DNA of 64,000 nucleotides from Dacryopinax spathularia (Eukaryota > Basidiomycota > Dacrymycetes > Dacrymycetales > Dacrymycetaceae), in NCBI GenBank assembly GCA_037974965.1, contig JBBPFI010000005.1:372001-436000 (forward strand), given 5' to 3'. Each line of letters starts with the position of its first letter. Within the stretch, counting starts at the first letter, position 1. The notes beneath the pieces are model-generated. The model was not told the DNA's origin, did not search any database, and was given only the letters and a program-made list of their open reading frames with translations. Below are positions 1 to 10,385 of this stretch, piece after piece. The position numbers and the translations under genes were made by a program.

Positions 1-562
1 CCAACAACGTCGTCTTCAATCAAGACGACTGCATCGCCATCACCTCCGGCGGCGGCCTAGTCGCCACAAACATGTACTGTTCCGGCGGACACGGCCTCTC
101 CATCGGCTCCATCGGCGGCAAATCCAACAACACAGTGAACGGCGTCGTGTTCAGCAACTCCAAAGTCCTGAATAGCCAGAACGGCGCGCGGATTAAGTGT
201 AATTCCGGGACGGCGGGGGTGGTCAATAATGTGACGTATGAGAATATTCAGGTGTCGAATATTAGCATATATGGGATCGATATTCAGCAGGATTATCGTG
301 CGTCCCTCCCTTCCCCTCCTGTCATTATGTACTGACCGGGTGGGCAGTGAATGGCGGCCCCACGGGCATTCCCACGCCAGGAGTGAACATCACAAACATC
401 ACGATGAAGAATATCCACGGCACGGCCCAGTCTCAGGCGGAGAACTACTATATCCTCACTGCGCCGGGTACGACGGCGGATACGTGGTCCTTTTCGGATA
501 TCAGCATTACCGGAGGGCACAATAGCACTTGCTTGATTCATCCCAAGGGGTTGAATTGCTGA
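1..562 (+). CDS. Endopolygalacturonase (GH28), 3' part
   Basis: Hydrolyses alpha-1,4-galacturonan in pectin, outside the cell. The window opens inside the gene. Two exons are visible, 1-297 and 348-562, split by a 50-bp GT-AG intron, and they join in frame to give the family-typical stretch QQDYLNGGPTG. The GH28 active-site motifs follow in order: NQDD (two catalytic Asp), GGHGLSIGS (catalytic His) and RIK (substrate binding). The C-terminus ends in LNC, a cysteine that usually closes a disulfide in this family. The catalytic centre looks complete. The signal peptide and N-terminal half lie outside the window. The family call is very secure; endo rather than exo action is inferred from the motif spacing. 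Confidence 0.95.
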
Positions 563-724
563 GCGTTCGTGGGACAGCGTGGACTATACGTCCTGCATCG
601 TACTGTAGTCATCCGGGGAAGGTCATATCAACGAATCGCTCTACATGCTCGTTGTCACATCAAAACCCATTGCATTCCAATTCAACCCAAGAATAGATCT
701 GAGATCTGACCCGACCCAGCCCAC

Positions 725-1868
725 CTAATTCTCATACTCAGTCACATCATACACCCTCGTCCCCTTCAAACCCTTCTTCTTCCACTCCGTCAGCTCCTTC
801 CCAGGGAACATAACCCCCTCCCTGGCCCTCCAATACCTCCAATACCCATACTCGTGCGCCATGACACACATAACGTTCTCCTCCGCTTCCATGCGTTTCG
901 TCCGCTTGATACTGTCCTTCGCCAGGTCGGCGTCGAAGTGCATCTTCACCTCTGGCGCATCGGGCGGTGCCAAGGGGTTGCGGAAAGTCGGCTTGAGCTG
1001 GAACTTTGCGTGACTCGCGTGTGTGCAGAGCAAGCAGGGGTGATGCGCCGTATCCCCTCCCACAAGGACGTAGCTCGCGTTCGGGCTCGGAGTAACACGG
1101 ATAATGGCGGACATATGATCCTTTGTGTGTCCCGGAGTGTGCACAAGCCAGACGGAGCCATCGCCGAAGTAGTCGTATCCTCGCTCCAACGCGCCGACGG
1201 GCTTGATTGAACCGTCTGTGCTGTGGAAGTCGATTATGCGCGGCGTCTTGCCGGATTCGGAGACTTGCAGGGAGAGGTTGGCGACTGCTGCGAACGTTTC
1301 GGGGCCGCCGACGAGCTCCGCGTTCTTGAAGGGGGCTATGTAGCCTGTGTGGTCCCAGTGTTCGTGACTGTGCGCATGTCATTAGGTGTGAAGTGTAGTA
1401 TGCATGCAGAGAAGCGTACCTGAACAGCAGCCCATGCACCGTCGCTGGGTCAACACCGCCCTTCTCCAACATCTTCCCCACATCGTCTACGATCTTCGTC
1501 CCAAAAAGCTCCTCAAACACATGCACATGCGCCGGCTCAAATGCAGTCTTGTAATCATACCGAATGCCCAGGTCATACAACAGGCTCTTGCCCGTCAGCT
1601 GGTGCGTAATATGGAAGACGAAGCTCGGCGCTCGGAAGGAGGCTTGCGGGTTTGGAGACGGGTAGAGAACCATGGGCTCGGCGAGGGAGACGAAGGAGTT
1701 GATTATGGGGGATATGGTGCATGTTGCGGTGCCTTCTGGCATACCGGCGTAGGGCATGGAGAGGATGGATGCATCGAGTTCTGGTGCGCCGGTGACAATT
1801 GGAGCTTCGGAATTACTGTTGGCGGCCATGTTTGCAGTTCGGGAGAAAGAGAGTGAGGAGCAGGACAA
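725..1868 (-). CDS. Metallo-beta-lactamase-fold hydrolase (AHL lactonase-like)
   Basis: Predicted 363-aa zinc hydrolase of the MBL superfamily; fungal relatives are often annotated as N-acyl homoserine lactonase-like, but the substrate is unknown. Exons on the minus strand are 1420-1868 and 725-1367, with a 52-bp intron. Splicing creates the core metal motif HEHWDH at residues 151-156 (H-x-H-x-D-H). Downstream come the other expected ligands: His in the TPGHTKDH segment, Asp in VGGDTAH, and a C-terminal His in the MAHEYGYW segment, so two metals could be bound. No signal peptide is evident, so a cytosolic protein is likely. A second Met 13 codons downstream (1832) is an alternative start. The gene is divergent from the alpha/beta hydrolase at 2338, with 469 bp between the starts. 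Confidence 0.88.
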
Positions 1869-2337
1869 CCTGGAGACGTGTAGCGGTTTATAGCATTCTC
1901 CATCGCCGGTTGTAGCCCGAGACTGTTACATGATACGGAGTAAAGCAGCACACGCCCAACTGATCCCCGGTCGTTTCCCTATTCATTTCAGCCAAGCAAC
2001 GCAGCATCAGCACCGTCGGTGACAAGCGCGAAATGACACTCACCAAAAACGCGGTAAACGCCGATGGTTCGGCAGCTGATCGCCGAGATGGGAGGACCCT
2101 GACGCTGGATGAACCCTGGTCCCTGACAGCACCCGGATTCCGGGATGAACTTGCAGGCGGCTTTGGAATGTTGGGGCGAGTGAATCTGCTGGCCTCCACC
2201 AATGATATGATCGATATGATCGCGCCGCCCTACGCAAAGGGTACATATACAATGATCGACTGAAGGGGACAGCCAGCTCGCTTGCTAGCGTATCGTCTCT
2301 ATCGCGATCATCTGTGTCTACACTTCAACCATCGACA
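1869..2337. promoter_or_regulatory. Shared intergenic region between two divergent hydrolase genes
   Basis: This 469-bp stretch separates the start codons of the MBL-fold hydrolase (leftward) and the alpha/beta hydrolase (rightward), so it should hold both promoters. Short ORFs across it (for example 2033-2263) have no recognisable domain and no exon-like continuation. Co-regulation of the two genes is an inference from position only. Confidence 0.5.
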
Positions 2338-3459
2338 ATGACGACTCTCACCTCGCCCACGCCCAAGACATACGTTTTCAAGGAAGTCTCTGGCGTACCT
2401 ATTAAGGCCGACGTCTACCTCCCTTCTAAGTTTTCTGACAAGCCCTACCCCATCCTTGTCTGGTTCCACGGCGGCGGTCTCCTGCAAGGCTCTCGCGTCG
2501 CCCCTGCCCCACACCTGAAGCGCGCAGTGGACAAGTACGGCCTTTGCGTCGTCTCGCTCGACTACCGCCTTGCACCCCAGGCGAGCTTGCCCGAGATACT
2601 GGAGGACGTGAGGGATGGAATTAAATGGACTAGGGAGGAACTGCCAAAGCTCGTCGGGGAGGGGAAGATCGATCCGAGCAGGCTAGCGGTTAGTGGGAGC
2701 AGCGCGGGCGGGTATTTGTGCTTGTTGTCCGGATTGCCGATTAGTGGGGTGAACCCGCCGCCGAAGGTGTTGCTCCCGATTTATCCGATTACGAACCCGT
2801 ACGCCATCTTCCTCGCTGGCAATAAGACCTCCTGACTGACATCGCTGTATAAGGCTGGGCACGTTCTTCACTACCCCGCAACGTCCGGTCAAGTACTCCG
2901 AAGACGGCTATATCTACACCGACGAAGGTACGCTCTAGTCCGCTCTTCCTCCCCTTCTTCCTATTCCTCTCTGAGTACTCTGCTCACACCATATGCAGAC
3001 ATGAAAGTCCACCGCGACCCCAACTCCCCCCTTCTCTCCGAAGCGTACGAGCCCCGTCTCCCCGGGAAGCCCCTAGCCAGACACAACCGAATGAACTTCT
3101 ACACCTACATGGTGCAGGAAGGCAACTTGGCCCAGCTCCTGTTCGCCAAGGCACCGGGAGTGAACCCCGAGGACTACGTGGTCGCGAAGTTGGTTCATAA
3201 GGATATGCCGCCGGTGCGTCCTCTTTCTTTATTTCTGCTAGGATTGGAAAGAGAACTGATGTGCTGCTAGACGTATATCGTACACGGCGACGCGGACCTC
3301 CACGTCGGCTTGGAGCAAGCTCACGAGGTCGTGGACGCGATGATCAAAGCAGGCGCGATCGTCGAATTCGAGCAGCCGGCCGGTGAGCCGCACGGATATG
3401 ACGGGAGGGAAGAAATAGAGATGGAGAAGATGTACGCCTTCCTGTTGAGATACCTCTGA
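2338..3459 (+). CDS. Alpha/beta hydrolase (HGGG esterase/lipase type)
   Basis: A 312-aa serine hydrolase, probably a carboxylesterase of the hormone-sensitive-lipase/BD-FAE type; substrate unknown. Four exons (2338-2798, 2854-2927, 2999-3213, 3271-3459) join in frame. Visible elements are the oxyanion-hole motif HGGG near residue 46, the nucleophile elbow GSSAGG, an acid-containing HGDAD segment in the last exon and the catalytic His in EPHGYD. The triad is therefore complete. The start is the first ATG of the frame; an upstream GTG is not a plausible start in a eukaryote. No signal peptide or membrane segment is seen. Its promoter region is shared with the MBL-fold hydrolase. Confidence 0.88.
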
Positions 3460-3998
3460 GTCTGATGCGCCAAGCTGTTGGATAAGAGGTTACTTGTTTT
3501 GCTAATGGATGGGATTGTATGACTGCATAAGGAAAAGTAAATGATTGATGTGTTTGTACATGAAGGTTGAGCATGCGAGCCTCCGAACAAGAACGGTCCA
3601 AGTGAAGGCGGGTTGTATTCGGAAGACATGGAATGGAACCGTTCTTTGAGGAAGCATCGCACATTTAGAACGAGTGGGAAGAGCAGCCGCAGGCTTTTAG
3701 GAAGTCATTAACGGCGAACTCTGCCATAAACCAGCTTCCCGAGTTCGCGACTTTGACGGCCATAGGCATGTCAAAAGTATGATGGCTGGAAGGGCAGAGC
3801 GAGGCGGAGATGCCGGGAGATACCCCCGCCCCGATAATCAGAAGCATCATTATCGATGTGCTTCTCGGTGTCGTCCATACCATCACATGACCCCCCTTGC
3901 CACACGACAACCATGCCGTTGTCCACCCTTTATCCCCGCTTTCTGCATCTTAAGCACCTACGACCACCCCGCCCATTCTGCTAGTGACGAACCGAACG
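3460..3998. other. Intergenic; contains a gene-like minus-strand ORF tail
   Basis: No complete gene is supported. On the minus strand an ORF ends at 3665. Its last 35-40 residues, from a TFDMP segment through SGSWFMAEF to the Cys-rich end KACGCSSHSF, look more protein-like than the rest, which reads as chance sequence. It could be the last exon of a lost gene. I do not recognise the family. Confidence 0.25.
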
Positions 3999-4941
3999 AT
4001 GTCCTCCTACGTCCATGCTATTTTCCACCCGGACAAGCATCACTCCTACCGCCCCACCTACCCTCCGCAAGTATACCTCAACATAAGCGACTACCATACC
4101 CGCGCCGGCGGGCAATTCGGCACATGTGTCGATATAGGCTGCGGGACGGGCGAGGCGACCCGCGAGCTGGCGAAGATGTTTGATCGGGTGATTGGTGTGG
4201 ATCCGAGTGAGGAGATGATTCGGGCTGCTAAGAAGACGGGAGGAAAGACGAGGGCCGGGAGAGAGATTGAGTGGAAGGTCGGGACGAGCGACAAGATGCC
4301 GTTCTTGGAGGATGCGAGCGTAGATATCGTTACTGCTGGTAAGTACTCACACCCTCCCCAAATGATGAAGTGGGCTAACAAGCTGGCCAAAAGGCACAAG
4401 CTGCCAGTACTTCAAGTGGCCCGACACTTGGGATGAACTCGCACGCATCCTCAAGCCCCGCGGCACGGCCGCCTTCTTCAACTACACGGCGACCTACCTC
4501 GCCGATCCGCTCGTAGCGATCAACCCCATCATCGACCACTGCATGAACCACGTCATCAATGGCCTGCCGCCCACGTCGGTAGGGATGTCCATGCTAGGCG
4601 TCTCGACCCTTAATGCGCCTGAGGAGATCTTCGACGTCAAGAATGCTGGAAAGTGCATCTATATCGGCGAGCACTATGCGCATATCTATTTTGGGAAGCG
4701 GAATGCGTGTATCATGCGCAAGCAGATGACCTGGAAGGAGTTGGAGGGGTATTTTAGGAGCGGAGGGGCGGTACAGAAGTACCTTCAGGACCATCCTGAG
4801 GAGAAGAACAGGCCGGACGGGGATGTCATTACGCGCTTGATCAAGGAGCTGAAGGACGAGGCGGCCAAGTTGGGTTTCAAGGGCGATGAAGTGACCATTG
4901 AACATCCGCTCGTGATCTTCATGCTCACCAAGGTCGCTTAA
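3999..4941 (+). CDS. SAM-dependent methyltransferase (trans-aconitate methyltransferase-like), paralogue 1
   Basis: A 295-aa class I methyltransferase of the Methyltransf_11 type, resembling yeast Tmt1 and many uncharacterised fungal proteins; the methyl acceptor is unknown. Exons are 3999-4338 and 4394-4941 with a 55-bp intron. Motif I DIGCGTGEA (about residues 45-53) binds SAM, followed by the acidic GVDPSEEM loop and a VDIVTAG/SCQYFKWPD segment that spans the splice joint. No transit peptide is seen, so it is probably cytosolic. The gene at 13462-14462 on the other strand is a paralogue of identical length, with an intron at the equivalent TA(G/A)TSCQYF site. Confidence 0.9.
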
Positions 4942-5259
4942 TCGAAACCATAGGGCATTGTAACAATGAAGTAGGAAGGAAATCAAGTACAACTGTCGCG
5001 GTAATCTGCTGGAGATGGTCGTCCGTAGTTGAGACGCGTATCGGCGTTAGTCGTAGCATATGATCGGCGTTACAGCGACGCGACTGCAGGACCCTGATGA
5101 CGCCTGTTGTTGTGAGACCGAGTGTGTGCCGACCTGGGCAGCGAAGAACGACCAAGGCGCAGTCTCACCTGCTGGTGGAACATAGCAGGCAGCTTCACGA
5201 CTCCCAGTTCAACGATTGAAACCCTCCGAGTCTCTCTTCTTGCGCATCAGGCAATATTA

Positions 5260-7834
5260 ATGTCCATGAATCTCGGCCATGAACGCGCGTCCTCTCTAGG
5301 GAAGCGGTCTCGGTCGCCAGTGCGCGACGCGAGTCAGGATGATCGAGTCGGTCATCATTCCAGAACTCCATCAACGTCAACATCGAGGCCACATCACATC
5401 TCCGGATTACCACCTGTCTTACCAACAATAAGGAGGGACGGTGGTGCGGCAGACATCCTGCGGACGCGGAGGCGGACGATGGACGCTGCTCTGGGTAGCT
5501 TCCCCTATTCTACGTACGTCTCCTTAGTTATGCTTCACACATCTGGATCATCTAGAGCCTCTATGCTATAGCAAACTCAAAGCACACAAGTCCTGCGTCA
5601 ACGCCCTCGCATTCTCCAAAGGAGAGGGACGTTGGCTAGCCTCGGGAGGGGATGGTAGGCGCGTGTCCGTTGTGCACGTGGTGCGAGGTTCAACTTCGTA
5701 CTAGACCGGACAGTTCTGCTATGGGATATGCACGATGAGAACGAGGACCGACAACCCCGGGCAAGATTACGAGGGCATCGGGTGCGTAGCCCAATTCTGC
5801 TCTTTGGACTGTGTGACTGACATCTATGACAGAGTAACATTTTTACGCTCGCATTTAATGCGTCCAACACGCATATATACTCGTCAGCTTCCACATCTTC
5901 ATCGCGTCCGTAGCCCTAATATATGCGTCATCAGAGGCGCCAATGACGACCTTGTTGTGCGGTACGACCTCAGCAGGCTTGATGGGCCAGACTCGGGTAC
6001 CATGAGCGGAGCTCCGTTCACGGTATTCATTGAACAAGAGGTGCGCATATATTCCATACACCGTCTCATCGAAAGCTGACCCTTGTCGAGGGTGCCGTTC
6101 ACTCCGTGTCCGCTCACCCATACAACGACCATACATTCCTTTCAGCGAGGTCCGTTCCCTGCAGTGCAAGTAGGATACACGGCTGACTTCCGCATATAGC
6201 GAAGACGCCATCGTCAGATTCGAGGATTGCCGGGAAGCGAGCCCAACCCAAGGACAAATCACAAACAACGCGAGTTTCTCGGACGTGAAATGGCACCCGA
6301 CTGACGAGAACCTGTTCTTGACTAGTGATCAAAGGGGGAGGGTCACGTGTGGTCTTCTTCTTTGCTATTCTGGTTGTATGCTCATGTACGTGGCAGGCTG
6401 CATGATGCGCGTATGTCTTTCAAGTCGACGCCTGTACCAAGAGCGGAATGTGCCGTAACAAATGTGGGTCTATTCCTTGGCATCCCTGTACGCAAGCGAC
6501 TGATTCCGTAGTACGTGACCACGCTGAGCATCGCTCTTGGGAACGATATCGAGGCGATTACCGGACCTGAGTCATCCTCTCTTACCTTCACGAGTACGGG
6601 CAACATGTTCGCTGTTGAATTCCTGGTGAGTAGTCACACAACATCCAAAGTCCCGATTCCTGAACCGCGAATATGCAGCTATACGGACCGGTTCTCTACA
6701 GCCTGAGCGATCCCGTTCCAGTCCTAACGCTCTCCGGGACGACCCTACCAGGCGGCGATCCGGTTCCCCCTGGACAACGGTGCTACACGAACAAATGCAC
6801 CACAAAGCATGGTTCTTTCGGCGGAGATGAGCAAGGAAGCCTGTACTACGGCACAGGGTCGGATGACTTTCGCGGGTATTGCTGGAAGATCCCCCCTCTT
6901 CAGACCCTGCTGGATCGGCGACAGGAGATTGAGCCGTCCAGCTGGAAGGCGAGGAGCAATCTGTCCAGTATGATTAGAACGCTCTGGTGTGAACGTGTTC
7001 TGACTGTGACATATTAGTGGCTTTTGCAAGATCGAAGTCAAGTACAAAATACCTTCCGGAAAGGATACAGACCCCATCATACAGGCTAGAAGGTCAGCCC
7101 AAATTTCGTTTACCCGACATAGGCTGACCGCGCTTGTTCCTTCAGGGCACCGAAGCATCGTGAATACCGTCCTATATCACCCGACACAACCCTTGATTGC
7201 CACGTCAGGCATTGAGCGCTTTGTCCGCCTTTTCACACATTTCCCAACGAAGCCAGGCCAAGAGCCAGTCAAGCCGTCCGAAACTCGCGAGCTCCCGCCT
7301 CGAGAAGACCCATCCATACTCTCTCGCGCTCTGCGGGGAGACTTCAGCACGCAAGTTGATGCGGATGAGCTCGACGAGCCCGAAGCCGAGGAATTGCAGG
7401 ATATGCAGACTATCCAGCTATTCGATCAGTAAGCCTTGGACCCTTCCCCGCAGGGTTTCTCCTCGGCGGATATGGCAGGTACTTACCGATTTCCCAGGCT
7501 GCTGCGGAATGAAGAGTCGAATTTGGATTACGTCCACAATTTGGAGGGCCTGCGATGGAGACTCATCGATGGTGCCTCCACCGACGAGGAGTCAGAAGAT
7601 GAAGAGCCCGAGATCGATGATGACGAGGACTGGGACCCGGACGCGGAGTGGGTACCACCGGCGGATCAAGAACTGCAGGCGGAACGAGATGCTCGCCGCA
7701 TGCTTACCGCCATGTTTCCCGTCGCTCAGTCGGATGATGCGGATATGGACTTCGAAACTGCGGCGACGCTTCTTCCTCACCTCGATAGGCAGGGCCCTCA
7801 GCCTGAATCCGAACCGGGCTCGGAGGAGGCATGA
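5260..7834 (+). CDS. WD40-repeat protein, DCAF5-like CRL4 substrate receptor
   Basis: A 646-aa WD40 protein resembling DDB1- and CUL4-associated factor 5. Such proteins recruit substrates to the CUL4-DDB1 ubiquitin ligase; that role is inferred from family. Thirteen exons: 5260-5513, 5572-5654, 5705-5781, 5833-5882, 5935-6040, 6091-6149, 6200-6346, 6397-6463, 6512-6625, 6679-6967, 7018-7092, 7146-7428 and 7498-7834. They join in frame with introns of 48-69 bp. Key segments are KLKAHKSCVNALAFS, SGGDDRTVLLWD, DVKWHP, a GTGSDDFRGYCW blade and the DCAF5-typical EGHRSIVNTVLYHP followed by SGIERFVRLF. A basic, low-complexity N-terminus and an acidic C-terminal tail flank the propeller. The start could be 5260 or the next Met at 5266. 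Confidence 0.85.
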
Positions 7835-8600
7835 TCGTGCGCTGGACACTCATGTACGTATTGATCTGCAGCCACAGCCATGCATATCATCATGACGTCC
7901 GCTGCGACCATGTTCGTCCCTAGAAGAGAGATACCTTCAGCCTTGGCTTGGAGCAGCGCCTGGTGGCTCGTCTCCGCACGCTGGAAGCGGCGGCCGACCG
8001 GAAGCTATTCCCATCAATCCGTTCTGCGGCGACGTCTCCCTAATTCTCTGATCTGCTGTCGTCAATTCCCCACTCCCAAGGCCGAACCTTCCTATCGCGT
8101 GCGCATCTGTACACGCCATGGGAAAGCTGATAACCAGAAATGGGAGTCCGGAAGCTCGGCCGCAGTCCGCAACCAATGATCAGCAAGATATTGATCCTCT
8201 CTCTCCCCGGTCGCCGTTCAACCTGGCTGCCTGGTTTTCATCTCAAATCTCTCTCGTCGCCTCTCTTCCTATGTTGCTGTGGTACTTCAAAGGACCCTGT
8301 CCGTGGGCGGACATGATGACTGTTGTCCCCTATGCAGCATCGCGATGGTACGTCCGCCGACACGATACCTAATCAAGCTTAAGGGACGTGCTGCGTCAAC
8401 CAAGTCGATCAGAGAAGTCTCCTTTGACGCGGGGTAGGCATGATCTTCTAGCTCTCCTTCGGCAGGCCGTGTGACAGCTGTCAATCGCCTCCCGACAAAG
8501 GCAGGCTCCTTCAAGCGTGCTCAGCTTACCACGCCGGGGTATAAGTACAACGAGCCGAATTGCTGCCATCCCTTCGGGTCTGTAGTTCCCGCGGTTCGAC
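7835..8600. other. Intergenic, no gene seen
   Basis: 766 bp between the WD40 gene and the 7TM gene. Short ORFs on both strands (for example 8118-8372) carry no recognisable domain and no splice-consistent extension. It presumably holds the 3' end of one gene and the promoter of the next. Confidence 0.5.
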
Positions 8601-10044
8601 ATGACCACCTCCGGCGTGCTCAATATGACGGCCACCACCGATCCAGCGTCATATATGCCGCCGCTCGGTATCTATGAGCTGGTTAGCACGCTGGTGGAAG
8701 CCTGGATCTATGGTCTCAAGTGAGTTCCCCTATCCCTCCTTGACGTTTAGTGGACTGATCACTCTTTCTCAGTTGCATTCTCTACATCCTGGCTGTGTAC
8801 ATCATTTGTCGACGGCGGCCCTTCATGTCGTAAGTCGTTCGCTTCCTAGAGCACGGCCACTGGCTGATAACTTGGGCAGCATTCTGGTCGTCTCCTCTAC
8901 CTGCTTGATAATCTTCGCCACATGTCATATATGGATCAACGGTACAGCGCTGTATCGAGCGCTCGAAGCCGCTCTCGCTATGCAAGCAGATATGCAGACT
9001 GAGATGGAGAGTACTCCGTTCTACTGCCAGGCTTGTAGTGCTGGAAACCTGTCACTTACCGGGACGGTACTATATCTGTTGACAGTAAGTTATCTTCGAT
9101 CTTCATTCGGCGGCAGGCATTCATGAGAGACACAGATATTCACTCAAGACTTGATACTTGTGAGCATGCTATTAAAACACCAGTGCACAAAATGTTAAGC
9201 ATGACATAGCTTTGGCGGCTCTTCGTTGTATGGCAAAGATGGTGGGTCGCCGCTTTGGTCGGCGTAATCGACGTCGCCGCCTTAGGTCCGTCCACCATGC
9301 CCCACAAAGCGGCTGTTGCTCACATACCGTCACAGGATGCATCATTCCCGGTCTCATATCGATCGCAAACCCAGCCAACACCTATATTTCACCAGCCGTT
9401 TATCGCCTCGTGGTTCCCTTCTACGCTCTCCATCTCTTGTTCAACCTCAGCGTAACCGTCCTAATCATATACAAGCTTTGGAGAATGGGTCGACAGCTGG
9501 AACAGTTCTTTCCCGGACATGGCGGTGCTTACGCGCGCGGAATTGGAGTCATGGTTGAGAGCGGGGTTATCTATACGGTCGCTACCGCCATCAACTTAGG
9601 CCTGTTTGTCGCGGGGATGACCGTGGCCTATATTCTGACGAATATTCTCACGCAGCTGGCGGTAAGTTTCTTTCCAGCACTCGCGGTCAATTGCTGATGC
9701 GTGTACAGACACTGACCCCGCTTCTGATCGTCGTTCGGGTCGGCTTCTCTCTTTCGTTGATGAGCAGTGCTTCCTCTCCGGCCTCTGCGGGCCTTCACGT
9801 GGCCACCGAGGTTTCCAGAGAGTCGCCCGTAACGCGGATGATCCGGGGTCGTCAGACGAAGATGCACCAACGATCGGGTACGCAGTCGCGCGAGCAGGCG
9901 ATACACGTCGCTGTCGAGAGGGAGGTCGACTGCTCGATTATCGATCATAGACATACGCCGCTCGAGTGGCAGAGAGACAGCTTTGACCTGGAGATGGAAG
10001 ATCTGGCGAGAAAGGGCGAGCTGAATCCGGAAGAGCCGGTATGA
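8601..10044 (+). CDS. Seven-transmembrane protein of basidiomycete type
   Basis: A 380-aa integral membrane protein of unknown function, like the expanded 7TM proteins of mushroom-forming fungi. Exons: 8601-8719, 8773-8829, 8880-9084, 9136-9159, 9210-9285, 9336-9661 and 9709-10044, in frame. Seven hydrophobic segments can be read. The first three are around the CILYILAVYII, VVSSTCLIIF and LLTIFTQDLILLW stretches; the others are AALVGVIDVAAL, the ALHLLFNLSVTVLII stretch, VIYTVATAINLGLFVAG and LTNILTQLATLTPLLIVV. After helix 3 comes the family-like WRLFVVWQRWW signature. The hydrophilic C-terminal tail of about 90 residues is probably cytosolic. One exon is only 24 nt long. A receptor role is possible but not shown. 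Confidence 0.8.
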
Positions 10045-10385
10045 GGTTCAGATGCATTTATTCGTGCATTGCTTCACTAATCTGATGTATATGTATATAC
10101 CTCGTGCTTAAATACCCACCTTCGTTTGCTACATTCTCTTGATCTGAATGATCGGGAATGAAAACGTGTTACTGGCATGTTTCGTTGTAGCCGGTATGTG
10201 AAGTACTTAATTGGGTTGCCCCGCATTGCCGTGTGACATCACTTCCCACGTCCATTCATTCGAATCCCTATTGTCTCAGCCACAACTCGTCCTCCTCAAC
10301 CAGCCGGCCTCTCTGCTATAACTACTACTCTGCCTTGGTCCTCTTGGAGGACACGGCATCCTGCGCATCACAGCGCCTGACAAAG
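10045..10385. other. Intergenic, promoter region of PFF1
   Basis: 341 bp. An AT-rich patch with TATATGTATATA-like sequence lies near 10085, just after the 7TM stop, and more likely belongs to its 3' end. The rest leads into PFF1. An ORF beginning at 10233 is in frame with PFF1 but uses an earlier non-ATG start, so I did not use it. Confidence 0.45.

Noticed and set aside
2033-2263. 76-codon ORF between the divergent hydrolase genes
   Set aside because: No domain, no exon-like continuation, lies in the shared promoter.
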